Assembly: GCA_903838295.1 (NCBI GenBank)
Contig: CAILXX010000002.1
Span: forward strand, 1 to 64,000
From: an uncultured Actinomycetes bacterium
GTDB lineage: Bacteria; Actinomycetota; Actinomycetes; Nanopelagicales; Nanopelagicaceae
Direction of reading: 5' to 3'
Length of the DNA stretch: 64,000 nucleotides
Made by a program: the position numbers and the translations under genes
Notes under the pieces: generated by a model
Database searches by the model: none
Seen by the model: only the letters and a program-made list of their open reading frames with translations
Told to the model about the DNA's origin: nothing
Part shown: positions 1-11,296 of the stretch, piece after piece
Layout of the letters: each line of letters starts with the position of its first letter
How positions within the stretch are numbered: position 1 is the first letter of the stretch

Positions 1-30
1 AATCTAGAAGAGATCAATAGGGAGAAACTC

Positions 31-2085
31 ATGGAACGCACAAACTGGACTCAAGAGGATGACCGCGTTGTGGCCATTGCACGTGCGTTGGCGATGGATA
101 GCGTTCAAAAAGTAGGGAATGGACACCCTGGAACAGCCATGGCATTGGCACCAGTCGCGTACACGTTATTTCAACGCTTCCTTAAGCACAACCCCAATGA
201 TTCACAATGGCTAGGGCGCGATCGCTTCGTACTTTCTTGCGGACACTCTTCGCTGACTCTCTACATTCAATTATTTCTCTCAGGATATGGACTTAGCCTG
301 GATGATCTCAAGGCATTTAGAACTCATAACTCTATGACCCCGGGTCACCCGGAGTACGGACACACCAACGGCGTAGAAACTACAACGGGACCCCTTGGCG
401 CAGGTGTATCTAATGCCGTCGGGATGGCAATGGCCGCTCGATACGAAAAAGGCCTTTTTGATCCCGATGGTGTAACGAAACTTTTCGATCATAATATCTG
501 GGTTATTTGTTCCGATGGCGACTTGGAAGAAGGAGTGAGCGGAGAAGCTTCCTCACTTGCCGGAACCCAAGCGCTGGGCAATTTAAAAATGATCTACGAC
601 GACAACCGAATTTCGATCGAAGGTGATACGCACGTAGCGTTTACTGAGGATGTCGCAGCGCGCTATCTTGCTTATGGTTGGAATGTGATTGAAGTAAAAG
701 CTCTTGCCGACGGGAATATCGACCGCGACTCTCTTGAGAAAGCCATGACTGAAGCAGAGCGCTACACAGATGCACCAACGTTAATTCGCATGCACAGCAC
801 GATCGCTTGGCCCGCGCCAACTGCAGGCGGTACCGCTGAATCACATGGATCTGCTTTAGGAGCAGACGAGATTGCAACAACAAAGGTTTTGCTTGGCCTT
901 GATCCAGAGAGAAGTTTTGATGTTCCGGCAGATTTGCTTGAGCATGCCAGAAAAGTTGTAGATCGTGGTCAAAAGGCGCATGCCGAATGGAACGTAGAAT
1001 TTACTTCTTGGGCTGCTGCGTATCCAGAGAGAGCGGCGCTACTCGAACGCCTTCGTACGCGTGCTCTTCCGACAGGTTGGGAGAAGGCGCTTCCTGTCTT
1101 CCCTCCCGGTAAAGAGGTTGCCACTCGATCTGCATCCGGAAAAGTTATAAATGCAATTGCATCCGTTCTCCCAGAATTTTGGGGAGGATCTGCTGATTTA
1201 GCTGGCAGCAACAACACGACGATTGAAGGAAGCAAGTCGTTCTTACCGACTTCTACGCAGATGGCCAATGCTGATCCATATGGCCGATTGATTCACTTTG
1301 GAATCCGCGAGCATGCGATGGGCGGCATACTAAATGGCATATCACTACATGGTCTGACCAAGCCTTTCGGCGGAACTTTCCTTGTTTTCAGTGACTATAT
1401 GCGCGGATCCGTAAGACTTGCAGCGCTAATGAATCTCCCGGTCACATTTGTCTGGACTCATGACTCAATCGGATTGGGTGAAGATGGTCCAACTCATCAG
1501 CCTATTGAGCATGTAGCTTCACTTCGTTTGATTCCTAACCTTGCCGTCATTAGACCAGCCGATGCCAACGAAACTGCAATTGCATGGCGTGAAATTATCA
1601 CCCGTGCTAAACCCGCTGGGCTGGCCCTTTCTCGACAGAACCTTCCGGTAATTGACCGAACTACTTTCGCTAGCGCAGAAGGAACTGCGAAAGGGGCTTA
1701 TGTGGTGAGTGATTCGCTCGGAACACCCGATGTGATTCTGATTGCAACTGGCTCCGAAGTTTCCATAGCACTAACCGCTCAATCACTTCTTAATAATGAA
1801 GGCGTAAAGGCTCGAGTCGTCAGTGCACCTTGTCTAGAATGGTTTGAAGAAGCGGACGAGAACTACAAGCAGTCGGTGCTTCCATCAAATATTAAGGCCC
1901 GCGTGAGCATTGAGGCTGGAGTCACTGGCGGCTGGCGTGAATATATTGGTGATGCTGGTGTCGCTATTGGAATCAATCACTTTGGAGCTTCCGCTTCCGC
2001 TGGCACTCTTTTCAAGGAATTTGGATTTACTCCCGAAGCCATAGCGTCGGCCGCCAAAACTTCGATTGCTAAGTCGGCTAGGTGA
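31..2085 (+). CDS. tkt: Transketolase
   Basis: Cytoplasmic ThDP-dependent enzyme that moves two-carbon ketol units in the non-oxidative pentose phosphate pathway. The 684-residue length is normal. GHPGTAMALAP lies at residues 31-41, the metal/ThDP motif GDLEEG at 163-168 is followed by DDNRISIEGD, and the catalytic Glu of the pyrimidine-binding domain is Glu427 in GIREH. The ATG is preceded by AGGGAG (19-24). It is the first gene of a tkt-tal-pgi run on the + strand, and tal starts inside its stop codon, so the two are probably translationally coupled. What lies upstream of base 1 cannot be seen. Confidence 0.97.
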   Translation: MERTNWTQEDDRVVAIARALAMDSVQKVGNGHPGTAMALAPVAYTLFQRFLKHNPNDSQWLGRDRFVLSCGHSSLTLYIQLFLSGYGLSLDDLKAFRTHNSMTPGHPEYGHTNGVETTTGPLGAGVSNAVGMAMAARYEKGLFDPDGVTKLFDHNIWVICSDGDLEEGVSGEASSLAGTQALGNLKMIYDDNRISIEGDTHVAFTEDVAARYLAYGWNVIEVKALADGNIDRDSLEKAMTEAERYTDAPTLIRMHSTIAWPAPTAGGTAESHGSALGADEIATTKVLLGLDPERSFDVPADLLEHARKVVDRGQKAHAEWNVEFTSWAAAYPERAALLERLRTRALPTGWEKALPVFPPGKEVATRSASGKVINAIASVLPEFWGGSADLAGSNNTTIEGSKSFLPTSTQMANADPYGRLIHFGIREHAMGGILNGISLHGLTKPFGGTFLVFSDYMRGSVRLAALMNLPVTFVWTHDSIGLGEDGPTHQPIEHVASLRLIPNLAVIRPADANETAIAWREIITRAKPAGLALSRQNLPVIDRTTFASAEGTAKGAYVVSDSLGTPDVILIATGSEVSIALTAQSLLNNEGVKARVVSAPCLEWFEEADENYKQSVLPSNIKARVSIEAGVTGGWREYIGDAGVAIGINHFGASASAGTLFKEFGFTPEAIASAAKTSIAKSAR

Positions 2086-3173
2086 TGTCTCTTAACTTAG
2101 AACTACTAAGCCAGTCGGGGGTCTCTATCTGGCTCGATGACCTTTCTCGAGACCGACTTGAGAATGGCTCTCTTGCTGATTTGATTGCAGAATCCAACGT
2201 CGTCGGAGTCACCACAAATCCCAGTATCTTCTCTTCATCGATCGCCGGATCCGTACTCTATAAAGACGACATCCTGGCTTTGAAAAAAGCGGGAATGTCG
2301 GTTGCCGACATCGTTACAGAATTAACTACGTCGGATGTGAAAGCTGCATGCGATCTCTTCGTACCCACTTTTAGCAAAACTTTGCAGATCGATGGTCGAG
2401 TAAGTATCGAAGTTGATCCATTTCTGGCACATAAGACCATAGAAACTATCGCCCAAGGAAAATTGCTCTGGAAGATTGTTGATCGTGCAAATCTGCTCAT
2501 TAAAGTGCCGGCAACTGTCCAGGGCCTTCCTGCAATTTCAGAACTCACCGCAGCGGGGATCAGCGTTAACGTCACCCTGATTTTCTCGGTCGAGCGCTAT
2601 AAAAAAGTCATGGATGCCTACATGTCGGGCCTGGAAGAACGTCTTGCAGCTTCTCAACCGATTGATGAGATTCATTCTGTCGCCTCATTCTTTGTATCAA
2701 GGATTGACACAGAAATTGATAAACGTTTGGATGCAATAGGACTTGGTTCGCCCCTGCGCGGTCAATCCGCAATAGCAAATGCTCATCTGGCTTACGAAGC
2801 TTTTCTCAACGTCATCAATTCTGATAGATGGAAGAAACTAAAAGAAGCTGGTGCTAATTTACAGCGCCCGTTGTGGGCATCTACCGGGGTAAAGGACAAG
2901 GCGTATGACTCAACTCGTTATGTCATCGAACTTGTCGCTGCACACTGTGTGAACACAATGCCAGAAGGAACCTTAAACGAAGTCCGATCACGCGGGGAAG
3001 TTCGGGGAGATACCATCACCTCAAAGATCAGTGCCGCTCATGAGCATTTCGCCAGCTTGCCTGCTGCCGGAATTGATTTCGCAGATGTCGCCAGACATCT
3101 CGAAGAAGACGGTGTGAAGAAATTCGCAGATGCATGGCAAGAACTCCTCGATAACGTCAGGGCGGTTTCATAA
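2082..3173 (+). CDS. tal: Transaldolase
   Basis: Transaldolase transfers a dihydroxyacetone unit between sugar phosphates and links the pentose phosphate pathway to glycolysis. The Schiff-base lysine is visible in LLIKVPAT (Lys141 from the GTG). NVVGVTTNPSIF near the N-terminus and the SFFVSRIDTEID segment are family signatures. About 362 residues fits the longer actinobacterial type. The start is either GTG at 2082 (GTGA overlap with the tkt stop) or ATG at 2085; the choice changes one residue. The stop is followed at once by the pgi ATG, so tkt, tal and pgi look like one transcript. Confidence 0.96.
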   Translation: MMSLNLELLSQSGVSIWLDDLSRDRLENGSLADLIAESNVVGVTTNPSIFSSSIAGSVLYKDDILALKKAGMSVADIVTELTTSDVKAACDLFVPTFSKTLQIDGRVSIEVDPFLAHKTIETIAQGKLLWKIVDRANLLIKVPATVQGLPAISELTAAGISVNVTLIFSVERYKKVMDAYMSGLEERLAASQPIDEIHSVASFFVSRIDTEIDKRLDAIGLGSPLRGQSAIANAHLAYEAFLNVINSDRWKKLKEAGANLQRPLWASTGVKDKAYDSTRYVIELVAAHCVNTMPEGTLNEVRSRGEVRGDTITSKISAAHEHFASLPAAGIDFADVARHLEEDGVKKFADAWQELLDNVRAVS

Positions 3174-4721
3174 ATGATCAATGTCAAAATTGCTTCAGTT
3201 GCTTCAGTTGCGACAGTCAGCACCCGGGCATCTCTCAATGCCATCACAAGTCGACTCGCCTCCAAAGAGAACACATTGTGGGGCAATGATGCACAGGCAG
3301 AAGCTGCGGTCAGGTTGAATTGGGTTGACTTGCCAACGACTTCGCGCGAATTACTTCCCCAACTCGATGCACTATCCGCGTGGGCACGAAGTAAACAGAT
3401 TTCTACAATAGTTTTGGCTGGAATGGGCGGCTCTTCCCTTGCACCAGAAGTGATTGCGAAGACCTACAAAAAGAAATTAACCGTTCTTGATACAACAGAT
3501 CCAGATCAAATCGCTGCTGCCATTCCTTTGGATTTGCCACACAGCCTCGTTGTTGTCGGTTCAAAATCGGGCTCAACGATTGAAACAGCATCTCATAAGG
3601 CGTTCTTCACAAAACTATATATCGATGCCGGCTTAAACCCAGCTGAACATTTTGTCATTGTCACTGATCCAGGTTCTCCCTTAGATACATCTTCAAGGGC
3701 CGATGGTCTGAAAGTTATCAATGCTGACCCCAAAGTAGGAGGCCGGTACAGTGCTTTAACAGCATTTGGATTAGTACCTGCCGCCCTCATTGGGGTGGAT
3801 GTATCTGTTCTACTCGATGACGCGGCTGCGGCTGCGGCAACTTTCACAAAGCAAGATTCAGTGCCGGTTCTCATAGCGGCATCTCTATTTGACGCAGCAG
3901 AACAGAATCTTGCATTCTTCGATTCGGATTCGGAGCTTCCCGGAATTTCTGACTGGATCGAACAACTGATTGCAGAATCAACCGGCAAGAATCAGACCGG
4001 GCGACTTCCGATAGCGATTGAATCCGCCGTGGCACCGATCGGTGGTCCAGGACTTCGCATTGGTTTTTCTGACGAATCCAAAGCTGACCTGATCGTGCTG
4101 GGGACATTAGGTGAACATTTCATCACATGGGAATGGGTGACTGCGCTACTCGCCTATCTGCTTAAAGTAGATCCTTTCAACCAGCCAAATGTGACCGAAG
4201 CGAAAGAGCGTACTGGAGCGCTGCTTTCGAGCTGGACTGATGGAAAAGTGCCTACATATACGGCTGCCTACGAAGATGAAGACCTTACGATCTATAGCAG
4301 TTCTTCTGCAACAACTATTTCTGGGCAATTGGAATCGCTATTAAGTCACGATAATCATTACTTCGCGATCATGGCATATCTATCCAGGGGCATCGATGAC
4401 TCTGTCGCAGAGCTGCGTGAAATTCTTGCGAGTAAGAGCTCAAAGGGAACTACTTTTGGTTGGGGCCCTCGCTTCTTGCATTCCACTGGTCAATTCCATA
4501 AAGGTGGACAACCCAACGGAGCCTTCATGCAGATTACTGGTGAAAATATCGAAGATTTATCGATACCTGGCCAAAACTTCACATTTCATACCTTACTCAT
4601 GGCTCAAGCCCTTGGAGATGGTGAAGCATTGGCCGATCGGAATTTTCCAGTCATAAGGATTCACTTAAAAAATCGTGAGCCGGGAATTGCAAAAATTATT
4701 GGAGCTCTTAAAAGCCTTTAA
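3174..4721 (+). CDS. pgi: Glucose-6-phosphate isomerase
   Basis: Interconverts glucose 6-phosphate and fructose 6-phosphate. The sugar isomerase (SIS) fold shows as GMGGSSLAPE near residue 83 and GSKSGSTIET near 125; the C-terminal FGWGPRFLHSTGQFHKGGQP segment carries the conserved Gln/His/Lys part of the active site. At 515 residues it is shorter than the E. coli enzyme and matches the form that sits beside tal in actinobacteria. The N-terminus holds a short 9-base tandem repeat giving ASVASV. The gene begins directly after the tal stop. Its own stop overlaps the stop of the convergent rbpA by three bases, so no separate terminator fits between them. Confidence 0.95.
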   Translation: MINVKIASVASVATVSTRASLNAITSRLASKENTLWGNDAQAEAAVRLNWVDLPTTSRELLPQLDALSAWARSKQISTIVLAGMGGSSLAPEVIAKTYKKKLTVLDTTDPDQIAAAIPLDLPHSLVVVGSKSGSTIETASHKAFFTKLYIDAGLNPAEHFVIVTDPGSPLDTSSRADGLKVINADPKVGGRYSALTAFGLVPAALIGVDVSVLLDDAAAAAATFTKQDSVPVLIAASLFDAAEQNLAFFDSDSELPGISDWIEQLIAESTGKNQTGRLPIAIESAVAPIGGPGLRIGFSDESKADLIVLGTLGEHFITWEWVTALLAYLLKVDPFNQPNVTEAKERTGALLSSWTDGKVPTYTAAYEDEDLTIYSSSSATTISGQLESLLSHDNHYFAIMAYLSRGIDDSVAELREILASKSSKGTTFGWGPRFLHSTGQFHKGGQPNGAFMQITGENIEDLSIPGQNFTFHTLLMAQALGDGEALADRNFPVIRIHLKNREPGIAKIIGALKSL

Positions 4722-5056
4722 TCCTCGCCCCGTAATTTAGATAAAGCATCCGCAAGAATCTTTGATGCTTCGGCTTCGCTGCGACGCTCTTTAACGTATG
4801 CCAAGTGAGTCTTATATGGCTCATTTTTATGAGGTAGCGGTGGCTTGTCTTTGTCGAGGCCAGCTGGATAGCCACAACGAGGACAGTCCCACTCGTTTGG
4901 AATCGTCACTGTGCCATCTTCAGCAAAAGAAGGACGTGTCTCGTGGCCATTTGCACACCAGTAGGAGACCCGGAAGCGAGCAATCGCATCACCACGTTCA
5001 GCCTCGCCCATTGGTCCTGCGCCAACACGACTACCGCGGATAGCACTTCCGGCCAT
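4718..5056 (-). CDS. rbpA: RNA polymerase-binding protein RbpA
   Basis: Actinobacteria-specific RNA polymerase and sigma factor binding protein that stabilises the open promoter complex. The 112-residue protein has the central zinc-type fold with CANGHETRP and CPRCGYPAG, then the basic linker and a C-terminal sigma-interacting helix ending in EAEASKILADALSKLR. The ATG follows GAGGAG seven bases upstream. Its 3' end overlaps pgi on the other strand. It lies before secG on the same strand, which is a common actinobacterial arrangement. Its presence is one of the strongest taxonomic clues in the window. Confidence 0.96.
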   Translation of the reverse strand: MAGSAIRGSRVGAGPMGEAERGDAIARFRVSYWCANGHETRPSFAEDGTVTIPNEWDCPRCGYPAGLDKDKPPLPHKNEPYKTHLAYVKERRSEAEASKILADALSKLRGED

Positions 5057-5114
5057 TATTTACTCCTCAAATCAGTCGATAAAACTTTGAAAACGAATTA
5101 ATACATTCAAAAAT

Positions 5115-5342
5115 TTACTTAAGGTAGAGACCTAACGCCACTACGCCAGAGAACCAGAGACCACCAACAACAATGGTGATTCGATCCAAGTTCTTCTCAA
5201 CCACAGAAGATCCGCCATAGTTAGACGATATTCCGCCACCGAAGAGGTCCGAGAGACCGCTTCCCTTGCCCTTGTGAAGCAAAACCAACAGAATCATCAA
5301 GATGCTTGTGATCGCTAGAAGGATCGATAATGCTAAAACCAC
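5115..5342 (-). CDS. secG: Preprotein translocase subunit SecG
   Basis: Small auxiliary subunit of the SecYEG protein-conducting channel in the cytoplasmic membrane. The 75-residue protein has two hydrophobic segments (about residues 2-20 and 52-72) separated by the SecG signature LLHKGKGSGLSDLFGGG and a conserved NYGGSSVVEKNLDRIT stretch. The GTG start is preceded by AAGGAG at good spacing. It follows tpiA on the same strand, the usual actinobacterial order gap-pgk-tpiA-secG, with a gap of 72 bases in which no hairpin stands out. Confidence 0.95.
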   Translation of the reverse strand: MVLALSILLAITSILMILLVLLHKGKGSGLSDLFGGGISSNYGGSSVVEKNLDRITIVVGGLWFSGVVALGLYLK

Positions 5343-5414
5343 GATAGAACTCCTTTTATTTCCAAGGCGTAAGGATAGCGTGCCGCCACCTCTAAAAAAC
5401 GTAAAATTGGGTGA

Positions 5415-6194
5415 TTAGGCCGTTGCGACGCGGTAGAACTTCGCAATTCGAGCAAATTCTTCGGGATCTAGGCTTGCCCCGCCTACAAGAACGCCATCAA
5501 CATCGGACTCCTTCATGATCTCCACGATATTCGCAGATTTAACAGAACCGCCATAAAGGATGCGAGCGGCTTCGGCGATCTCTTCACTTCCAATAGAAAT
5601 GAGCGCCTGGCGAATGGCTTGGCAGACTTCTTGCGCGTCGGCAGGGGTCGCTGTCTTTCCTGTACCGATAGCCCAAACAGGTTCGTATGCAAATACAATC
5701 TTTTTTAGATCTGGCTTATGAAATCCTTTTAATGAATTCTTCAACTGATCAACTACGTGTTCAACATGTTTTCCAGATTCACGGATGGACAGGTCTTCTC
5801 CAATACAGAGCACTGGAATCATCTCGTTGGCCAGTACCGCTTTAATTTTCGCGGCTACTACTTCGTCACCTTCGTGATGAATCGTGCGTCGTTCTGAATG
5901 GCCTACTAGTACATAGGTGCATCCAAGTTTGCCGAGCATGGTTCCCGAGATATCTCCGGTGAATGCGCCAGATGCGTTTGGAGATACATCTTGTGCTCCA
6001 TATGTCAGGCGAAGTCGATCACCATCAATTAATGTTTGGATTGAGCGAATGTCAGTAAATGGCGGAAAAATCGCAACGTCTACTGCGTCGTAATCCTTCT
6101 CCTCTAGAGAATAAGAAAGCTTCTGAGCAACTGCGATAGCTTCAAGGTGATTCAAATTCATCTTCCAGTTTCCAGCAATCAAGGGTTTACGCAT
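5415..6194 (-). CDS. tpiA: Triosephosphate isomerase
   Basis: Interconverts dihydroxyacetone phosphate and glyceraldehyde 3-phosphate. Active-site residues are visible: Asn9/Lys11 in NWKMN, the His in VLVGHSERR near residue 98, and the Glu in [16 protein letters not shown] near 169, followed by the loop 6 region and the phosphate-binding YGGSVK. The length of 259 residues is typical. The ATG lies eight bases inside the 3' end of pgk, so gap, pgk and tpiA are probably coupled in one glycolytic operon. Confidence 0.97.
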   Translation of the reverse strand: MRKPLIAGNWKMNLNHLEAIAVAQKLSYSLEEKDYDAVDVAIFPPFTDIRSIQTLIDGDRLRLTYGAQDVSPNASGAFTGDISGTMLGKLGCTYVLVGHSERRTIHHEGDEVVAAKIKAVLANEMIPVLCIGEDLSIRESGKHVEHVVDQLKNSLKGFHKPDLKKIVFAYEPVWAIGTGKTATPADAQEVCQAIRQALISIGSEEIAEAARILYGGSVKSANIVEIMKESDVDGVLVGGASLDPEEFARIAKFYRVATA

Positions 6195-7382
6195 TTTCTA
6201 GAACCTCTATTCCAGGTAGTTGCTTGCCTTCAAGATATTCCAGCGATGCGCCACCACCGGTTGAGATATAACCGAACTGATCATCCTTGAAACCTAGGGC
6301 TCGTACTGCAGCGGCAGAGTCTCCGCCACCCACAACAGAAATACCGGAAACTTTCGTCAGGCTTTCTGCGACCACCTTCGTTCCGTTAGCAAAGTTTGGG
6401 AATTCAAAAACCCCCATAGGGCCGTTCCAAAAGACAGTGTGGCACTTTTCAATTGCAGCACCAAAAGCGGCAGCTGTGACTGGGCCGATATCTAATCCTA
6501 ATTGATCGGCAGGAATAGCATCTGCATCAACGAGGGTCGGCGTAGCATCCGCAGAGAATAAAGGAGCTACAACTATGTCGGTTGGGAGCAGGAGCTCAAC
6601 ACCAAGTATTTTGGCTTCCTTAATCAGCTCTTTAACATCCTCAACCAGATCTAGCTCTACGAGCGACTTCCCAATTTCGTGACCCTGCGCAGCGAGAAAG
6701 GTAAAAAGCATCCCCCCGCCAATTGCTAGGACATCAACCTTGCTCAGTAAATTTTTTATGACGCCAATCTTGTCCGAAACCTTGGCGCCACCAAGTACAA
6801 CGCCATAAGGACGATCGACATTATCTGTCAGCTTCTTCAAAACTTCGATCTCTGCAGCAACCAGGAAGCCTGCAGCATGAGGAATTTGCTTAGCGATGTC
6901 ATATACCGATGCATGTTTACGATGTACGGCGCCAAAACCATCACTAACAAAGAGGTCCATCCCATTAGCTAATTGCTTAGCAAATGCGGTGCGCTCATCA
7001 TGATCCTTCGAAGTTTCGGCGGCCTCATAACGAATATTTTCTAGCAACAATATTTGCCTAGGCAGTAGAGAGCTTTTTCGCGCATCTACTTCTGCGCCAA
7101 CTATCTCAGAGGAAAATTGGACGGGCATCTCAAGGAGATCGCCCAGTCGATGAGCAACAGGTGCAAGAGTTAGATCAGGATTTCGTTCACCTTTTGGACG
7201 ACCCAAGTGGGCCATAATTACCACGCTAGCTCCGCTTTCAAGGAGATATTTAATCGTAGGAATAGATGCTCGGATGCGACCGTCATCTCGGATGACTCCC
7301 TCTTTGATAGGGACGTTAAGGTCGCACCGAAGCAGAACGCGCTTGCCTGCTACATCAAGTGATTGAAGTGCAGTAAAGCTCA

Positions 7383-7383
<1 letters not shown>
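6187..7383 (-). CDS. pgk: Phosphoglycerate kinase
   Basis: Makes ATP from 1,3-bisphosphoglycerate in lower glycolysis. The 398-residue protein carries the N-terminal signature [14 protein letters not shown], the substrate-binding [10 protein letters not shown], the hinge [12 protein letters not shown] and the C-terminal nucleotide motif [11 protein letters not shown] with [14 protein letters not shown]. The start ATG overlaps the gap stop by one base (TAATG) and the stop overlaps tpiA by eight bases, which supports an operon. No missing active-site segment was noticed. Confidence 0.97.
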
Positions 7384-8414
<1,031 letters not shown>

Positions 8415-8481
8415 TCAAAAGAGAAAACTGTTGATAATCCACAAGGTCACCACGTTGTGACGCCCAAATCCTATCAGTTAG

Positions 8482-9462
8482 CTATTCACCTAATAAATCG
8501 GGGCTTAAGCCTGCCTCTGTATCCGGAATTCCTAGATCGTGGGCCCGTTTGTCGGCCATGGCAAGGAGGCGACGAATTCGACCAGCGATAGCATCTTTAG
8601 TCATAGCTGGCACGGCAAGTGAGCCAAGTTCTTCAAGACTTGCTTGACCATGATTAATACGCAATTCGCCAGCTTCTTTTAAATGATCCGGAATTTCTGG
8701 TCCCAAAATTTCAAGTGCCCGAGCGACGCGCGCGGATGCAGCAACTGCTGCTCGGGCGGAACGTCTCAAATTAGCATCATCAAAATTTGCAAGTCGATTA
8801 GCTGTCGCGCGAACTTCCCGTCGCATGCGGCGTTCTTCCCAAGCAAGAACGCTTTCATGCGCTCCAAGTCGAGTGAGTAATGCACCGATTGCATCGCCGT
8901 CACGAATAACAACACGATCAACACTTCTGACCTCGCGTGCCTTTGCAGTGATTCCAAGGCGCCTTGCGGCTCCAACTAAAGCAAGCGCCGCCTCTGGACC
9001 AGGACAGGTTATTTCCAGTGCTGAAGATCTACCTGGCTCTGTTAAGGAACCATGTGCCAAAAATGCACCACGCCACGCTGCTTCTGCATCACAAATTCCG
9101 GCTGAAACTACTTGTGGCGGTAATCCGCGGATCGGTCGTGCATTTGCATCGACAAGTCCAGACTGACGTGCAAGTGCATCACCTTCGGCAACTACACGCA
9201 CAACATAGCGACTGCCCTTGCGCAAGCCGCTGGGTGAGAGAACCGAAAGTTCGCTCTCATGACCATAAATTTCAGAGATATCTTTTCGCAAACGTCGAGC
9301 GGTCTGAGCAGTATCAAGTTCAACTTCAATAACAATCTTCCCCGCCGCGATATGCAATCCCCCGGCAAATCGTAAAAGCGCAGATACCTCCGCTTTTCGA
9401 CAACAGGGTTTTGAAATGTTGAGACGACTCAACTCGTCCTTTACCGCTGATGTCATAGCCAC
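8482..9462 (-). CDS. whiA: WhiA family regulator
   Basis: WhiA combines a LAGLIDADG homing-endonuclease-like fold with a C-terminal helix-turn-helix. In Streptomyces it controls sporulation-linked division genes; in other Gram-positives it acts on cell division and chromosome segregation. [38 protein letters not shown] and [20 protein letters not shown] are strong family signatures, and [17 protein letters not shown] ends the helix-turn-helix part. The open frame extends to 9489, but GTG at 9462 (reading [11 protein letters not shown]) matches the family start and leaves four bases after the yvcK stop. This gives 326 residues. The order rapZ-yvcK-whiA is conserved in actinobacteria. Confidence 0.94.
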   Translation of the reverse strand: MAMTSAVKDELSRLNISKPCCRKAEVSALLRFAGGLHIAAGKIVIEVELDTAQTARRLRKDISEIYGHESELSVLSPSGLRKGSRYVVRVVAEGDALARQSGLVDANARPIRGLPPQVVSAGICDAEAAWRGAFLAHGSLTEPGRSSALEITCPGPEAALALVGAARRLGITAKAREVRSVDRVVIRDGDAIGALLTRLGAHESVLAWEERRMRREVRATANRLANFDDANLRRSARAAVAASARVARALEILGPEIPDHLKEAGELRINHGQASLEELGSLAVPAMTKDAIAGRIRRLLAMADKRAHDLGIPDTEAGLSPDLLGE

Positions 9463-9466
9463 GCGG

Positions 9467-10411
9467 CTATCTAAGCAGGGATCGCCCAATAATGTGCGAG
9501 AAAGTGGAACGTAATTTTTCTACATCATGATGATAGCTACCAGGTGTTTGCGTCAGAGGCGCAACGATTAGTTCCCCACCCAAACCCTCAACCATTACTT
9601 TAAGCCTCAAATTCAGATCAGTTGCAGAGGAATCTGCGATCGCGTAGTCAATCTTAAATTCTGGTAGGTGGCGAAGAATGAATTCCAGATGATCTGCCCC
9701 TGAATACCCCGCAAATTCATCGGCCGAATCTGGCTCTGAAAGGTTAAATACCATTATCCGTTTGGCAGCCGAACGCATAAGCGCCTCCGCCTGCTCCTTA
9801 AGTAAAAGGTGCGGCATGACACTAGAAAACCAGGAGCCAGGCCCAAGAGTTATCCACTCTGCTTCAGCAATCGCCGAAAGTGCTTCTGGAGTTGCGCGCG
9901 GTTCGCCAGGAATCAATCGCAAGGATTCAACTCTCCCTTTAGCTGTCGCAACTTGAACCTGACCCCGCACGATCTGTCGGCCAAACGAGGTATGAAACGT
10001 TCCCTCTATATCCAGTGGTTGTAACGACATCGGTAGAACAGTCCCGATAATCCGCAACAATTCTCCGACTCGCTTAATTCCCTGTACCGGATCTCCATCT
10101 TTCTCCCACAGCGCCATCAGCAATAAATTTCCCAGAGAGTGACCACTTAACTGACCGTCGCCCTCAAACCGGTGCTGCATAACTTCTGCCCAACTACGTC
10201 CCCATTCATCATCACTACACAACGCAGCCAGGGCCATCCGTAAATCACCAGGAGGCAGTGATCCAAATTCCTCGCGCAAGCGGCCACTCGATCCACCGTT
10301 ATCAGCGACAGTAACTATCGCGGTTATGTCTTCAGTAATTCCGCGCATCGCTTTGAGCGTGACGGCGAGACCATGGCCACCGCCAAGGCACACTACAGAA
10401 TTCTCCCGCAT
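9467..10411 (-). CDS. yvcK: YvcK/CofD-like gluconeogenesis factor
   Basis: Member of the YvcK (GlmR) family, CofD-like proteins that bind UDP-sugars and influence carbon flow into cell-wall precursors. The N-terminus has [18 protein letters not shown] (7-24) followed by [15 protein letters not shown] and the [13 protein letters not shown] motif, all typical of the fold; 314 residues is normal. It lies six bases after the rapZ stop and directly before whiA, the classic rapZ-yvcK-whiA trio. No clear ribosome binding site was seen. Function is from family knowledge; the ligand cannot be read from sequence. Confidence 0.92.
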   Translation of the reverse strand: MRENSVVCLGGGHGLAVTLKAMRGITEDITAIVTVADNGGSSGRLREEFGSLPPGDLRMALAALCSDDEWGRSWAEVMQHRFEGDGQLSGHSLGNLLLMALWEKDGDPVQGIKRVGELLRIIGTVLPMSLQPLDIEGTFHTSFGRQIVRGQVQVATAKGRVESLRLIPGEPRATPEALSAIAEAEWITLGPGSWFSSVMPHLLLKEQAEALMRSAAKRIMVFNLSEPDSADEFAGYSGADHLEFILRHLPEFKIDYAIADSSATDLNLRLKVMVEGLGGELIVAPLTQTPGSYHHDVEKLRSTFSHIIGRSLLR

Positions 10412-10417
10412 CTAAAA

Positions 10418-11290
10418 TTAGACCTCGCGACCAAGATCGCGATGAATTGCGGTAGCTTGAATTTGCTTTTGGGCCACACTGCCGCTGGCATTTAATCGTC
10501 GACTCAACTCTTCTGCAATAGCAACGCTTCTATGTTTTCCACCCGTACAGCCAATTGCTAGAGTTAAATATTTACGTCCCTCTTGAAAAAATCCAGTCGC
10601 CATCGTTTCAAATAGGGATTGATATTTAGCGAGAAAATCTTGAACATTTTCGGTCTCTAGCACTTTTTTGGAAACTGCCATATCTAAACCCGTCAGCGGG
10701 CGGAGTTCAGGAATCCAATGTGGATTAGCAATGAAGCGACAATCCATGACTAAATCAGCATCGACTGGAATTCCATACTTGTAACCGAACGAAAGAACGT
10801 TCACTCGAAGGTCTGCCGAAGAATCACTTTCGAAAAGTTCTTCTATTTTCTGTTCTAGCTGGTGAATATTAAGGGCCGAAGAATCAATTAAGACATCAGC
10901 CATCGATCGAACTTCACGTAACCGGTCACGCTCTTTCGCAATTCCGTCAACAATTCGATCATTGCCTTGAAGTGGGTGTGGCCTTCTCGTGGATTCAAAT
11001 CTGCGAACCAGGGCCTCATCGGAGGCATCCACAAATAAAACTTGACGTGAAACGCCGATCTCCGCTACTTCACTGAGCGCACTGCTTAAGTCCCCGAAGA
11101 ATTCTCGACCTCGTACATCGATTACAACCGCAATCTTTGGAGTCGTGGCGCCTACCAACTCGCAAAGACTAGCGAGTAAGGCAGGGGGTAAATTATCAAC
11201 GACGTACCAACCTAGGTCTTCCATGGTGTGCGCAACTGTTGATCTACCCGCACCGCTCATGCCTGTGATGACTATGACTTCCCCGTTCAT
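10418..11290 (-). CDS. rapZ: RapZ-like nucleotide-binding protein (YvcJ family)
   Basis: P-loop NTP-binding protein of the RapZ/YvcJ family. In E. coli RapZ is an RNase E adaptor in GlmS control; the role in actinobacteria is not established. The Walker A region reads TGMSGAGRST (9-18), with Arg where other P-loops have Lys, a variant I recall as normal in actinobacterial members. VVDNLPPALL, RRPHPLQG and the C-terminal LAIGCTGGKHRSVAIAEEL are diagnostic. Length 290. The ATG is six bases behind TAGACT, which overlaps the uvrC stop, so it may have its own leaderless promoter as well as read-through from uvrC. Confidence 0.93.
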   Translation of the reverse strand: MNGEVIVITGMSGAGRSTVAHTMEDLGWYVVDNLPPALLASLCELVGATTPKIAVVIDVRGREFFGDLSSALSEVAEIGVSRQVLFVDASDEALVRRFESTRRPHPLQGNDRIVDGIAKERDRLREVRSMADVLIDSSALNIHQLEQKIEELFESDSSADLRVNVLSFGYKYGIPVDADLVMDCRFIANPHWIPELRPLTGLDMAVSKKVLETENVQDFLAKYQSLFETMATGFFQEGRKYLTLAIGCTGGKHRSVAIAEELSRRLNASGSVAQKQIQATAIHRDLGREV

Positions 11291-11296
11291 AGTTGA

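Noticed and set aside
3174-3230. Tandem 9-base repeat in the pgi start region as a regulatory element
   Set aside because: It is in frame and simply encodes ASVASV; no sign of a separate function.
8440-8456. A DnaA-box-like TAATCCACA upstream of gap
   Set aside because: Only one copy with a mismatch at a conserved base; no cluster of boxes and no origin genes nearby.
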